A stretch of DNA of 17,635 nucleotides from Candidatus Dadabacteria bacterium (GTDB lineage: Bacteria; Desulfobacterota_D; UBA1144; Nemesobacterales; CSP1-2). Below are positions 1 to 7,783 of this stretch, one piece after another. The stretch's first letter is position 1; each line of letters begins with the position of its first letter. The position numbers were made by a program, and so were the translations under genes. Below the pieces are notes generated by a model. That model was not told the DNA's origin. It searched no databases and was given only the letters and a program-made list of their open reading frames with translations. Where the stretch lies: positions 1 through 17,635 of the forward strand of contig JAKEHC010000074.1 in NCBI GenBank assembly GCA_022615255.1. Direction: 5' to 3'.

Positions 1-92
1 GACCTCATCAAGCTCTTGGTTATTTAACGCCTAATGAGTATTATAAAATGACGATAGGAAAAACAATTAAACAACTGTTACCTATGTACTGA
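1..92 (+). CDS. transposase, C-terminal fragment (integrase core, IS3/IS481 type), cut by window start
   Basis: Reading from base 3, 29 codons run to a TGA at 90-92. The peptide begins PHQALGYLTPNEYY, the hallmark tail of integrase-core (rve/DDE) transposases of the IS3 and IS481 families, where an Arg usually precedes PHQ. The two bases before the frame (GA) fit the end of an Arg codon. The enzyme would catalyse cut-and-join of its insertion sequence. The catalytic Asp-Asp-Glu residues would lie upstream, outside the window, so it cannot be said whether the gene is intact. The element's right terminal repeat should lie within the next one or two hundred bases, but it cannot be defined without the left end. 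Family assignment rests on one motif, though it is a very characteristic one. Confidence 0.72.
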   Translation, partial: PHQALGYLTPNEYYKMTIGKTIKQLLPMY

Positions 93-399
93 ACCATAAC
101 ACCTCCTTGCTAATTCCTGAGAAGTGTGCTATTTGTGGATAGATAGATAGATAAGGTTTGCTTACTTCATGGATGGAATCTTCTGAGGAAATTTCCCGGT
201 GAGTTATTATTGAGCGGATTACATATCTATATTTAGGTTTATAGCTAACTCTAGAGCCTAAATACCTCATCCTCCTCAAACCTCTTACACTTATAAAATG
301 AATTTTGGACTTAGTATAATATAATCTTGCTCAAATCACAAGACCGCTATAATCCTCTTGTGATGATTAGTCAAATTATGGAAGGTTATAGAGTTACCT
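93..399. other. spacer between transposase end and era, no convincing gene
   Basis: This is AT-rich sequence between the transposase stop and the era stop. It should contain the insertion sequence's right end, which I cannot delimit. It holds a short GATA tandem run (about four copies near 139-155) and the hairpin listed separately at 335-364. A minus-strand frame of about 65 codons exists here, but it has a TTG start with a badly placed ribosome site and no recognisable motif, so I do not call it a gene. Confidence 0.5.
335..364 (-). terminator. hairpin downstream of era, possible terminator
   Basis: ATCACAAGA (335-343) and TCTTGTGAT (356-364) form a perfect 9-bp stem around a 12-base loop, 35 bases past the era stop on the minus strand. 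The stem is AT-rich and the following minus-strand bases (TTGAGC, then AT-rich) lack a good T run. It is at best a weak intrinsic terminator. Confidence 0.35.
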
Positions 400-1308
400 C
401 TAGCCACCGTACCCAAATTCCCTTATAAGATTCGCCCTCTCAGTCCATCTCTCTTTTACCTTCACCCATAGCTCAAGATAAACCTTAGTACCGAAGATCC
501 TTTCCATATCAGCTCGTGCAAGGCTTCCAACCTGCTTTAGCATTTTACCCTTCTCTCCGATTACGATCCCTTTATGGGTATCCCTTTCAACATAGATTAC
601 TGCCGAAATCCTTACCAAATCCTTTTCAGAAACCTCATGAAATTCTTCAACTACGACAGCTGTCTTATAGGGAATCTCATCGCGCGTGAGGTTAAAAATC
701 TTTTCCCTTATGAGTTCTCCGGCAAGAAACCTTTCAGGCTGGTCCGTAATCATATCGTCAGGAAAATATTTAGGGCCTCGAGGAAGAGACTTTATAACGG
801 TGTTTATAAGATCGTCAATCCCGTCTGCTCTAAGAGCGGAAATAGGTACGACTTCCAAAAATTTTCCTTCGAATCTTTGGGACTCAGCAATAATCTCTAA
901 GATTTCGCTTTTCCTTACGGTATCTATTTTATTAATTACCAAGATAGCAGGCTTAGAAAGGCTATCTATTATAAAGCAGTCGCCCCTGCCAAACGGTTCA
1001 TTATCCTCAATCATCATTAAGATAACATCTGCCTCTTGAGTTGCATTTATAGCAGTCCGGACCATAGTCTTTCCGAGTTCACTTTTTGCCTTATGTATCC
1101 CTGGTGTATCAAGAAAGATAAGCTGGGCGCCGGGAAGGGTTTTTATACCAAGTATTCGGTTCCTAGTCATACTTGGCTTTTCGGAGACCGCGGCGATCTT
1201 CTCGCCCAGAATTACATTAAAAAGTGTGGATTTACCCACATTTGGTCTTCCGATTATCGAAATGAAACCAGAGCGAAAATCTTCCTGAGTTTTTATTTCT
1301 TGTTTCAT
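400..1308 (-). CDS. era: GTPase Era
   Basis: Era is an essential GTPase that binds the 3' end of 16S rRNA and helps mature the 30S subunit at the inner face of the membrane. The 302-residue protein has the usual family length. The G domain shows the P-loop GRPNVGKST (20-28), DTPG (67-70), NKID (126-129) and SAL (157-159). The C-terminal KH RNA-binding domain has the GxxG loop GEKG (251-254) and the typical ending with WVKVKERW and REFGY. The start is an ATG preceded only by weak purine-rich sequence (GAAAG). A 30-codon frame ends one base upstream of this ATG, which could couple translation. The usual partner rnc is not next to it; aspS lies divergently upstream. Identification is secure. Confidence 0.97.
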   Translation of the reverse strand: MKQEIKTQEDFRSGFISIIGRPNVGKSTLFNVILGEKIAAVSEKPSMTRNRILGIKTLPGAQLIFLDTPGIHKAKSELGKTMVRTAINATQEADVILMMIEDNEPFGRGDCFIIDSLSKPAILVINKIDTVRKSEILEIIAESQRFEGKFLEVVPISALRADGIDDLINTVIKSLPRGPKYFPDDMITDQPERFLAGELIREKIFNLTRDEIPYKTAVVVEEFHEVSEKDLVRISAVIYVERDTHKGIVIGEKGKMLKQVGSLARADMERIFGTKVYLELWVKVKERWTERANLIREFGYGG

Positions 1309-1309
1309 T

Positions 1310-1402
1310 TTAGTCTTTCGTTTCTTTCTCTAATCTATCTTTAACCAAATATCGCAACCCTTTAGAACCATGCTTGCCAATATTCGCTACAAAGGTTAAC
1401 AT
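1310..1402 (-). CDS. possible 30-aa leader ORF ending 1 base before era
   Basis: An ATG at 1402 opens 30 codons ending in TAA (1312-1310), leaving one base before the era ATG. The peptide has a hydrophobic start (MLTFVANIGKHG) and a charged tail ending in LEKETKD. I do not recognise it. No Shine-Dalgarno sequence precedes its ATG and an in-frame stop lies three codons upstream. Its start coincides with the -10 region proposed for aspS on the other strand. It could be a translated leader that couples to era, whose own ribosome site is poor, or simply chance. Confidence 0.2.
   Translation of the reverse strand: MLTFVANIGKHGSKGLRYLVKDRLEKETKD
1374..1402 (+). promoter_or_regulatory. candidate sigma-70 promoter of aspS
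   Basis: TTGCCA (1374-1379) and TAACAT (1397-1402) are separated by 17 bases, matching the -35 and -10 consensus at 5 and 4 of 6 positions. Transcription would begin near 1409, giving a leader of about 32 bases before the aspS ATG. AGAGG (1425-1429) is the likely ribosome site. Placement is by eye. Confidence 0.45.
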
Positions 1403-1440
1403 TTTTGGACGTTAATAATAAATAAGAGGTAGCCGCTTAT

Positions 1441-3231
1441 ATGCTTGAGCTATTAGAAGACTGGAAAAGAACAGACTACTGTGGGAATCTTGGGTTAAAA
1501 GACCTTGATCGCAATGTGATTCTTATGGGATGGGTACAATCAAATAGGGATCATGGTGGACTTATCTTTGTAGATTTAAGAGACCGAGAGGGAATCGTTC
1601 AAGTCGTTTTTAACCCTCAACTGAATAAAGAATCTCATGAAAAAGCCAGAAAACTCAAAGATGAATGGATAATAGCGGTAAAAGGGACTGTAAAGAGACG
1701 CCCCCTTGAGACATTAAACCAGCATATTAAAACAGGAGAGATTGAGGTCATCGCAAAGGAAATAAAATTACTTAATACCTCAAAAGTTCTCCCATTCCCT
1801 ATTGAGAATGAAATAAAGGTTGACGAGCTTCTAAGACTTAAGTACAGGTTCCTGGATTTAAGAAGACCACTAATGAAAGACAACCTTATTCTTAGACACG
1901 AGATAGTAAGCGCCACGAGAAACTATCTAAACTCCAATGGATTCATTGAGGTGGAAACCCCTTATCTCACAAGATCAACACCAGAAGGAGCCAGAGATTT
2001 TCTTGTTCCGAGCAGACTTAACCCAGGGGAATTCTACGCTCTTCCACAATCTCCTCAACTTCTGAAGCAAACACTGATGATCTCCGGGTTTGATCGCTAT
2101 TATCAAATTGTTAGATGTTTCCGTGACGAAGATCTAAGAGCAGACCGCCAGCCCGAGTTCACACAGATTGATCTAGAGATGTCATTTGTGAACGAAAACA
2201 ATGTGATGGAAGTAGTTGAAGGAATGCTTAAAGCTATCTTTAAGCTATCAAAAGGGATAGACATCGGAACGCCCTTTCCAAGAATGAGATACGATGAGGC
2301 TATGCTTAAATATGGGAATGACAAGCCAGACACAAGATTCGACCTTGAGCTTTCAGATATTACCGAGATATTTAAGAACTCAGGATTTAAAGTCTTCAGT
2401 GATCCAATAAAAAGAGGAGGAATCGTAAAAGCACTCAATCTTAAGGGAAAGGTACCTGAATTTTCGAGAAAAGAGCTTGACGACTTAGCGGAATTTGCGA
2501 AATCCTTCGGTGCAAAAGGGCTTGCCTGGATAAGGGTTTCCGGAGATGAATGGCAGTCACCCATAACAAAGTTTCTAAGTGAAGCTGAGAAAGAGGAGCT
2601 AAAACGCACTCTTAAAATCGAAGATGGAGATATTATATTTTTTGCTGCTGACAGAGCGTACACAGTTAACCTTGTCCTCTCGAACTTGAGACTTCAGCTC
2701 GGAGAAAGGTTCAATATGATAGATGAGAGCAAACTCTCATTCATTTGGGTAGTAGATTTTCCCCTTCTGGATTTCGATGAAACAGAAAAACGCTATGTTG
2801 CTATGCACCACCCATTCACATCACCAAAAGAGGCAGATTTGATACATCTGGACACCGCTCCGGAAAAGGTGAAGGCAAGGGCTTACGATATTGTTCTAAA
2901 CGGTGTTGAAATTGGGGGAGGCAGTATAAGAATCCATAGAAGCGATATACAACAAAAGCTATTCGATAAAATCGGACTTGAAGCTGAGGATGCAAAGAAA
3001 AAATTCGGATTCCTGCTCGAAGCCCTTGAGTATGGAGCCCCGCCACACGGCGGCATAGCACTCGGATTGGACAGGCTAGTTATGCTCCTATCCGGTGCAA
3101 ACTCATTAAGGGATGTTATTGCTTTTCCAAAAACGCAAAAGGGGATCTGCCCTCTTACCGAAGCCCCTTCACCAGTTGATACGGAACAGCTTTTAGAGCT
3201 GCAGATAAAGGTGGATTTAAAGCAGGAATAA
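1441..3231 (+). CDS. aspS: aspartate--tRNA ligase, bacterial type (probably non-discriminating)
   Basis: This class II synthetase charges tRNA with aspartate using ATP. The 596 residues match the bacterial form, which carries a GAD insertion domain (roughly residues 290-420). The N-terminal OB fold binds the anticodon, including GWVQSNRDHGGLIF (30-43). Motif 2 spans about 224-250 (RCFRDEDLRADRQPEF) and motif 3 is GLDRLVMLLSG (542-552). The start WKRTDYCGNL after MLELLED is typical of the family. The His at 38 in RDHGG matches AspRSs known to charge both tRNA-Asp and tRNA-Asn; discriminating enzymes such as that of E. coli have Leu there. In such bacteria GatCAB then converts Asp-tRNA-Asn. GatCAB is not in this window, so dual specificity is inferred. 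The gene ends four bases from the convergent DUF4340 gene. Confidence 0.97.
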   Translation: MLELLEDWKRTDYCGNLGLKDLDRNVILMGWVQSNRDHGGLIFVDLRDREGIVQVVFNPQLNKESHEKARKLKDEWIIAVKGTVKRRPLETLNQHIKTGEIEVIAKEIKLLNTSKVLPFPIENEIKVDELLRLKYRFLDLRRPLMKDNLILRHEIVSATRNYLNSNGFIEVETPYLTRSTPEGARDFLVPSRLNPGEFYALPQSPQLLKQTLMISGFDRYYQIVRCFRDEDLRADRQPEFTQIDLEMSFVNENNVMEVVEGMLKAIFKLSKGIDIGTPFPRMRYDEAMLKYGNDKPDTRFDLELSDITEIFKNSGFKVFSDPIKRGGIVKALNLKGKVPEFSRKELDDLAEFAKSFGAKGLAWIRVSGDEWQSPITKFLSEAEKEELKRTLKIEDGDIIFFAADRAYTVNLVLSNLRLQLGERFNMIDESKLSFIWVVDFPLLDFDETEKRYVAMHHPFTSPKEADLIHLDTAPEKVKARAYDIVLNGVEIGGGSIRIHRSDIQQKLFDKIGLEAEDAKKKFGFLLEALEYGAPPHGGIALGLDRLVMLLSGANSLRDVIAFPKTQKGICPLTEAPSPVDTEQLLELQIKVDLKQE

Positions 3232-3235
3232 TTTC

Positions 3236-4594
3236 CTATTTCTTAATTAACTCATCCTTGGAAGAGGGAATCTGAGAAAGTATGTAGCCACTTAACAAAT
3301 AAACCGAACTTCGATCGGCAAGTTTAACATAAACCTTCTCCTTCTCTTTTCTCCCAAAAAGAACCGTTTTCTTTTTATCCACTTCCATAATCGTAAGTTC
3401 AATCTCAGGTTTATCCAACCCATAAGAAGACAAATCACTAGAATTGTCATCAACGAACACTTCTACCTCAAGACCCCCGATTTCCGCTATGAGATCCCCA
3501 ACCTTTGATTCATCAACCCTTTTCCCTTTCTCACCCTCGAGTTCCCACTTATTACCCTTTTTAATAATCGAGAGCTCATTACCGCCTTTACTGATTCCAA
3601 CCCCGGTTACCTTTTCAGCATCCAGTTTTACAATCCTTCTCACCCTAATATCATTCACATTTTCAGGAACCTGTCTTAATACATACTCATTTACTGAATA
3701 AACAGGTTCCGCTGACCCAAGCTTTATGTAATAGTCCCTAGCTCTTTTTTTATTTCCAAATAACACTCGGACCGATTTTCCATTCTCAAAGAGCTCGATT
3801 TCAGCACTCGGTTTATCCAATCCGTATCTTGAATGCTCTTGCGGTTCATCGTTTTCAAAATTATCAATCTTTAATTTCAGAAATGTATTTAGAATTGCCC
3901 AGACCCTCCCTCCATCTATCTCTACATACTCTGGTATATTCTTCCCTATCCATGTGTTACCCTTTCTTTCAACCTCAAATGATGAATCCTCCCAAGTGAA
4001 CCTTAGTCTCTTGATTTTATCCTCGTCAAGGCTGAGTATCTGTTTATCTCTTAAATCATTTGCCGATTTTTTTAGAAACCATGAGATAGTTGACTTGCTA
4101 GCAATGAGAACTCTGCTATCTTCATCAACCTTAATATACGCTCCCGAACCAACAGGGCTATCGCCACCTATTAATATTCGGTATTTATTCTCGGGGGTGC
4201 TCGCTATAACCTCGGCTTTAGGTTTTTCAAGACCAAACCCAGCAAGATCGTTTGGGGTTTCCGAGGCAACCCTCTCAATCCTAATATTGGTGAAGTTTTC
4301 TACCAAATCTCTTATAGCCTTGCCCTCTGCTTTATACTTTATTGAGTCCTTTAAAACAACCCACTCTCCGCCCTCCTTCAGGCAGGCTACCGTATAGGCA
4401 GGATATTTAAGAATTAACTCGTTAATTTGCTCTGCCCTGACTTCAGGAAAAACATCTCCTTTTTTGGCTTCCTCACCTTGTTTTCTAATCTCAAAAAAAT
4501 ACAGATATCCTATAAGTATGATAAGAATTCCGGCACCAATAACTGTTCCTACAAACCGTATTAAGTAGCTTCTCAGTTCTTTTGTTTCAGACAT
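3236..4594 (-). CDS. DUF4340-domain protein with three tandem repeats, single membrane anchor
   Basis: The 452-residue protein has a short cytoplasmic start, one membrane helix (about 12-34) and a long soluble part that should be periplasmic. The soluble part consists of three similar modules of about 135 residues. Each carries FGLEKP or YGLDKP (120-125, 257-262, 391-396), then a strand with LIGG or LFG (141-144, 278-280, 412-414), then YIKV, YIKL or YVKL. This is the DUF4340 pattern, a family often found beside Gld-type ABC exporter genes. Its biochemical role is unknown. The context, at the end of an ATPase-permease-auxiliary gene series on the same strand, suggests a periplasmic partner of that transporter. 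A 117-base gap containing repeat sequence separates it from the upstream gene, so it may be expressed separately. No catalytic motif is visible. Confidence 0.88.
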   Translation of the reverse strand: MSETKELRSYLIRFVGTVIGAGILIILIGYLYFFEIRKQGEEAKKGDVFPEVRAEQINELILKYPAYTVACLKEGGEWVVLKDSIKYKAEGKAIRDLVENFTNIRIERVASETPNDLAGFGLEKPKAEVIASTPENKYRILIGGDSPVGSGAYIKVDEDSRVLIASKSTISWFLKKSANDLRDKQILSLDEDKIKRLRFTWEDSSFEVERKGNTWIGKNIPEYVEIDGGRVWAILNTFLKLKIDNFENDEPQEHSRYGLDKPSAEIELFENGKSVRVLFGNKKRARDYYIKLGSAEPVYSVNEYVLRQVPENVNDIRVRRIVKLDAEKVTGVGISKGGNELSIIKKGNKWELEGEKGKRVDESKVGDLIAEIGGLEVEVFVDDNSSDLSSYGLDKPEIELTIMEVDKKKTVLFGRKEKEKVYVKLADRSSVYLLSGYILSQIPSSKDELIKK

Positions 4595-4638
4595 ATTGGG
4601 TAAATTTACATAAACGCTATTGTGATTAGAAGCGAACT

Positions 4639-4669
4639 GGACCCTGTGGTGAGCTTAATCGAACTATGC
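4639..4669. repeat. degenerate dispersed-repeat fragment
   Basis: GGACCCTGTGGTGAGCTTAA followed by TCGAACTATGC resembles a short sequence (CCCTGTGGTGAGCTTGTCGAAC-like) that recurs in intergenic regions of many bacterial genomes. It is recognised from memory of such repeats, not from a search. It lies in the gap between the DUF4340 and auxiliary transporter genes. Confidence 0.4.
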
Positions 4670-4685
4670 TCGACCATATTATTTG

Positions 4686-4705
4686 GGCAGACACGCAGGT
4701 CTGCC
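4686..4705. repeat. palindromic intergenic repeat, possible hairpin
   Basis: GGCAGAC (4686-4692) and GTCTGCC (4699-4705) form a perfect 7-bp stem with a 6-base loop. On the minus strand the sequence reads GTAGAGGCAGACCTGCGTGT, a form common in dispersed intergenic repeats. It lies seven bases past the stop of the auxiliary transporter gene, so it could stabilise or attenuate the message before the DUF4340 gene. Confidence 0.5.
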
Positions 4706-4711
4706 TCTACA

Positions 4712-6076
4712 TTACATATTCCTTCTCTTCCACCAGACTGCAATCCCGGAAAAAAGGACAATAGCAGGTAGTACGATAACAGTGATTGAAAAAATAATTC
4801 TCATCTGGTTCCCTGAAAGTGTCAGTTTCCCTTCTTTAGCTAAACTAGGTCGAATTGAAATAAGATCCTCGTCCCCGGAAACCCAGTTTATAGTATTTAG
4901 AAAAAAATCACTGTTGCCTGAAAAATCGAAAAACCTGTTGGAGGCAAAATCCACACTACCAAACACGGCTATCTTAGCCTTGTCCCCAATCTCACCTACA
5001 GCAACAATCCCAAGCGGACCAGGCTTGTCGCCAGGGTCCTGTTGAGCAGTGCCCTTATCAAAAAGTGAGAAATCGCTCTCAGCCCAGCTATACTGGCTTG
5101 TGTTCGCGATCAAAGTTGTCTTAACTTTACCCCTTTTATTTACATTCATACTCCTGCTATATGGAAAGATCGTTGCAAACTTAAAATCATTAGTAATATC
5201 GTGGGTTGGATACTCTGCTATAATAGGAGCGATATCTCCACCACCTACAAGCTTAGACGAAGGATCGATTATGATATCGTTTCTTATATCGAAGCCATAA
5301 TTTCTTAAAAAAGAAACCAAATTATCTCCGGATCTCGGTTCAATCATAAAGACCGCTTTTCCACCTTCGTCAAGATACTTCTTTACAGCCTTGATCTCTT
5401 TTTCAATCAGGGGTTTCTTGGAACCGGCTACGACTAGAATTGAGTCCTCTATCTGAATGTTTGATTCCGAAAGCACTACCAATTCTTTAACATTATAAGA
5501 CTCGCCCTCTAAAGCACGTTTTAAATTTCCAAAACCGCTTGGTTCCGAATCGTCCTTAATATCCCCCTCTCCATGTCCGGCCAGAAAATAGACTGTCTTC
5601 TTTTTATCCTTTGTTAGTTTTATTATCCCGTTTGTAATTTCCTCTTCGCTATTATCTAAAATACTTCCTGATATCAAGTCCGCCAGCTTTACCTTTACAT
5701 TTTGGTCACCTTTTACAAGCACTACGGTTCCATAATCATTTACCTCATATTTCTTTGAAAGCCCCGGCTCTTTATCAGGGTCAATAAATTTCGCTTTGAT
5801 CTTATCCGATTTTTTTGTATATCCATTTATTAAATCCTGAAACTCCCTTCTATCCACACCCACCTCTTTAAAAAACGCTAAAACCTCAATTTCTTTATCT
5901 AGATTGTTCACCACTTTTATAGTTTGATCAGAAAGGGAATGTAATTTCTCTTCCGTAACATCTAATCTGCTATCACGTTTATAAGCCAAATAATTCAGCA
6001 CTATAAGAATCCCGAGAACTATTAGCGATAATACCAAAGCATTAGCCCCATAGAGGAGAAATCGCTTTCTTTTCAT
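4712..6076 (-). CDS. Gld/ABC-2 auxiliary transport protein (GldG-like)
   Basis: This protein belongs to the GldG/ABC_transp_aux family, the large extracytoplasmic partner of Gld-type ABC transporters. A membrane helix near the start (about 9-31) is followed by a long soluble region. An early segment, RLDVTEEKLHSLSDQT, is typical of the family. A second helix lies close to the C-terminus before WWKRRNM. I place the start at the ATG at 6076, giving 454 residues. Its ATG overlaps the permease stop as ATGA, and GGAG sits eight bases upstream. A GTG two codons earlier is too close to that ribosome site. The overlap implies translational coupling with the permease. The substrate is unknown; in Bacteroidetes the related genes are needed for gliding, but nothing here shows gliding. 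Confidence 0.87.
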   Translation of the reverse strand: MKRKRFLLYGANALVLSLIVLGILIVLNYLAYKRDSRLDVTEEKLHSLSDQTIKVVNNLDKEIEVLAFFKEVGVDRREFQDLINGYTKKSDKIKAKFIDPDKEPGLSKKYEVNDYGTVVLVKGDQNVKVKLADLISGSILDNSEEEITNGIIKLTKDKKKTVYFLAGHGEGDIKDDSEPSGFGNLKRALEGESYNVKELVVLSESNIQIEDSILVVAGSKKPLIEKEIKAVKKYLDEGGKAVFMIEPRSGDNLVSFLRNYGFDIRNDIIIDPSSKLVGGGDIAPIIAEYPTHDITNDFKFATIFPYSRSMNVNKRGKVKTTLIANTSQYSWAESDFSLFDKGTAQQDPGDKPGPLGIVAVGEIGDKAKIAVFGSVDFASNRFFDFSGNSDFFLNTINWVSGDEDLISIRPSLAKEGKLTLSGNQMRIIFSITVIVLPAIVLFSGIAVWWKRRNM

Positions 6077-6825
6077 CTCCACTTCTCCGATTCGAGCATA
6101 ATATGGGTGAGAAAGAGTCCAAAAAATATAAAGGAAAGGTAATAGACTATATCTTTAAGCTCAATTACGCCCTTTGTAAAGTTATCAAGGTGGTTAATTA
6201 TCGAAAGGTATCCCAATATAGAATCCTGTGCGTCCGATGAAGCACCAATTATCCAAAAAACTAGCAGTATTCCGAAAGAAATCACCGCAGCTACAATTTG
6301 ATTTTCAGTTAAAGAAGATGAAAATAGTCCGACAGCAAGAAAGCTACCACCCAAAAGGAATAGCCCCAGGTACCCGGATAGCAGAGGACCTAGATCAGGA
6401 TTACCATATGCCATCAGAACAATAACGTAAACCGCAGAGATAAGCACCATTACGCCAAAGAAAGAAAAAGAGGCAAGGAACTTCCCAAGAATAATATGAA
6501 AAACCCTGACGGGAGACGTAAAAAGAAGCTCTGCGGTGAAGTTTCTTCTTTCTTCCGCAATCAGTCTCATAGTAATTAAAGGCATCATGATAAGAAGGAT
6601 TATGCTTACTGTGCCAAAATATGGGCGAATGACGAAATCATTTAGGTTAATTCTCTCTTTAAAGAACTGAAACCTTGGATCAAACTGGGATTCTACAAAC
6701 CCCTGCAGGTATAGAAAAAAGAAGATCCCCGAAAGAACAAGAAATACAAGTAAAACGACATATGCAATAGGAGAGGCAAAATATGATTTTAATTCCCTTT
6801 TCAGTATCGTATAAACAGGCTTCAT
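6073..6825 (-). CDS. ABC-2 type transporter permease (GldF-like)
   Basis: The 250-residue inner-membrane subunit has six hydrophobic segments (about 21-42, 70-88, 111-133, 148-170, 174-196 and 227-246). Between the second and third lies MRLIAEERRNFTAELLFTSP, the conserved cytoplasmic coupling segment of ABC-2 permeases of the GldF/NosY type. It would pair as a dimer with the ATPase encoded just upstream. Its ATG directly follows the TAG of the ATPase gene with no spacer, and its stop overlaps the next gene's start by four bases. The three genes are therefore clearly one operon. What is transported cannot be told from the sequence. Confidence 0.92.
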   Translation of the reverse strand: MKPVYTILKRELKSYFASPIAYVVLLVFLVLSGIFFFLYLQGFVESQFDPRFQFFKERINLNDFVIRPYFGTVSIILLIMMPLITMRLIAEERRNFTAELLFTSPVRVFHIILGKFLASFSFFGVMVLISAVYVIVLMAYGNPDLGPLLSGYLGLFLLGGSFLAVGLFSSSLTENQIVAAVISFGILLVFWIIGASSDAQDSILGYLSIINHLDNFTKGVIELKDIVYYLSFIFFGLFLTHIMLESEKWR

Positions 6826-7758
6826 CTACTCTCCCTCAGTTGATATTACCCTTAAAAAGACCTCTTCAAGTGCATGCGTAAGGGGACGAAGCTCCAGTAG
6901 CCTCCAACCATTTTGAACAATCACCCTGACTAGATCCTCCCTGATATCGGTACCACCTTTCGTTTGAATGATAAACTCTCCTGAAGCGCTTTCTCTTACA
7001 TCAGATACATTGGGAAGAGATTGGATTCTTTCATTAACTTCATTATATCTATTAGCATGATTGATTTTGAGAAATAAAATCTGCGCACCGTCTACTCTCT
7101 CAGAAAGCCTATCAAGAGACTCTTCCAATACAATCCTCCCCTCGTTTATAATCACGACCCTAGTACAAGTCATAGTAACCTCTGGAAGCAGGTGGGTGCT
7201 AATAATGACAGTACGATCCCCAGAAAGGCTTTTTATAAGGTAACGAATCTCGATAATCTGCTTCGGGTCGAGACCGATTGTAGGTTCATCAAGTATCAGA
7301 ACAGCAGGATCATGTACTATTGCCTGTGCAATGCCAATGCGCTGTCTATATCCTTTGGAAAGGTTTCCGATTAGGCGCTTATTAACATCCGTGATACCAC
7401 ACCTTTCCATCGCAAGCCTAATTTTATCCTTTTTATTTTTTCCAAGCACATGTTTTATATCTGCAACAAAATCAAGGTACCCCTCAACAGTCATATCGTT
7501 ATACAAAGGTGGATTTTCGGGTAGATACCCTATTCGCCTCTTCGCTTTTAAAGAATCCTCTATAACGTCAAAATCACCTACTCGAACCGTCCCATCGGTG
7601 GGTGGCATATATCCGCTAATAATGCGCATAGTCGTGGTTTTTCCAGCACCGTTAGGTCCGAGAAATCCGAGAATTTCTCCCTGAGCAACACGGAAAGATA
7701 CATTATTTATGGCGACTAAATTGCCATAGCGCTTAGTGAGATTTTGAACCTCAATCAT
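6826..7758 (-). CDS. ABC transporter ATP-binding protein (GldA-like)
   Basis: The 310-residue ATPase powers the transporter encoded by the two genes downstream. Visible motifs are Walker A GPNGAGKTT (34-42), Q-loop region ENPPLY (81-86), signature LSKGYRQR (133-140), Walker B VLILDEPT (153-160) and the H-loop His in STHLLPE (H189). A C-terminal tail of about 80 residues ending near HALEEVFLRV is typical of ABC-2 exporter ATPases of the CcmA/GldA class. It is the first gene of the operon. Its ATG has no good Shine-Dalgarno match. A perfect TTGACA and an inverted repeat lie just upstream, suggesting a regulated promoter. Family placement is secure; the specific substrate is not known. Confidence 0.94.
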   Translation of the reverse strand: MIEVQNLTKRYGNLVAINNVSFRVAQGEILGFLGPNGAGKTTTMRIISGYMPPTDGTVRVGDFDVIEDSLKAKRRIGYLPENPPLYNDMTVEGYLDFVADIKHVLGKNKKDKIRLAMERCGITDVNKRLIGNLSKGYRQRIGIAQAIVHDPAVLILDEPTIGLDPKQIIEIRYLIKSLSGDRTVIISTHLLPEVTMTCTRVVIINEGRIVLEESLDRLSERVDGAQILFLKINHANRYNEVNERIQSLPNVSDVRESASGEFIIQTKGGTDIREDLVRVIVQNGWRLLELRPLTHALEEVFLRVISTEGE

Positions 7759-7783
7759 GTCAGAGAAAAGGCTTATTAGAAAC

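Noticed and set aside
139..155. GATA tandem repeat
   Set aside because: About four short units in AT-rich DNA. It could slip during replication, but there is no gene or promoter it clearly affects.
82..279. 65-codon minus-strand frame between the transposase end and era
   Set aside because: It has a TTG start with the ribosome-site-like GAGGAGG inside the frame, overlaps the transposase end on the other strand and has no recognisable motif.
2103..2663. 186-codon antisense frame inside aspS
   Set aside because: It is Ser-rich and lies opposite a highly conserved gene; typical shadow of aspS codon usage.
3218..3240. Hairpin AGGAA-TAAT-TTCCT between aspS and the DUF4340 gene
   Set aside because: The stem is only five AT-containing pairs in a four-base gap between convergent stops; too weak to call a terminator.
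6077..6082. GTG start two codons upstream for the GldG-like gene
   Set aside because: Only two bases separate it from GGAG, while the ATG at 6076 has eight-base spacing and an ATGA overlap with the permease.
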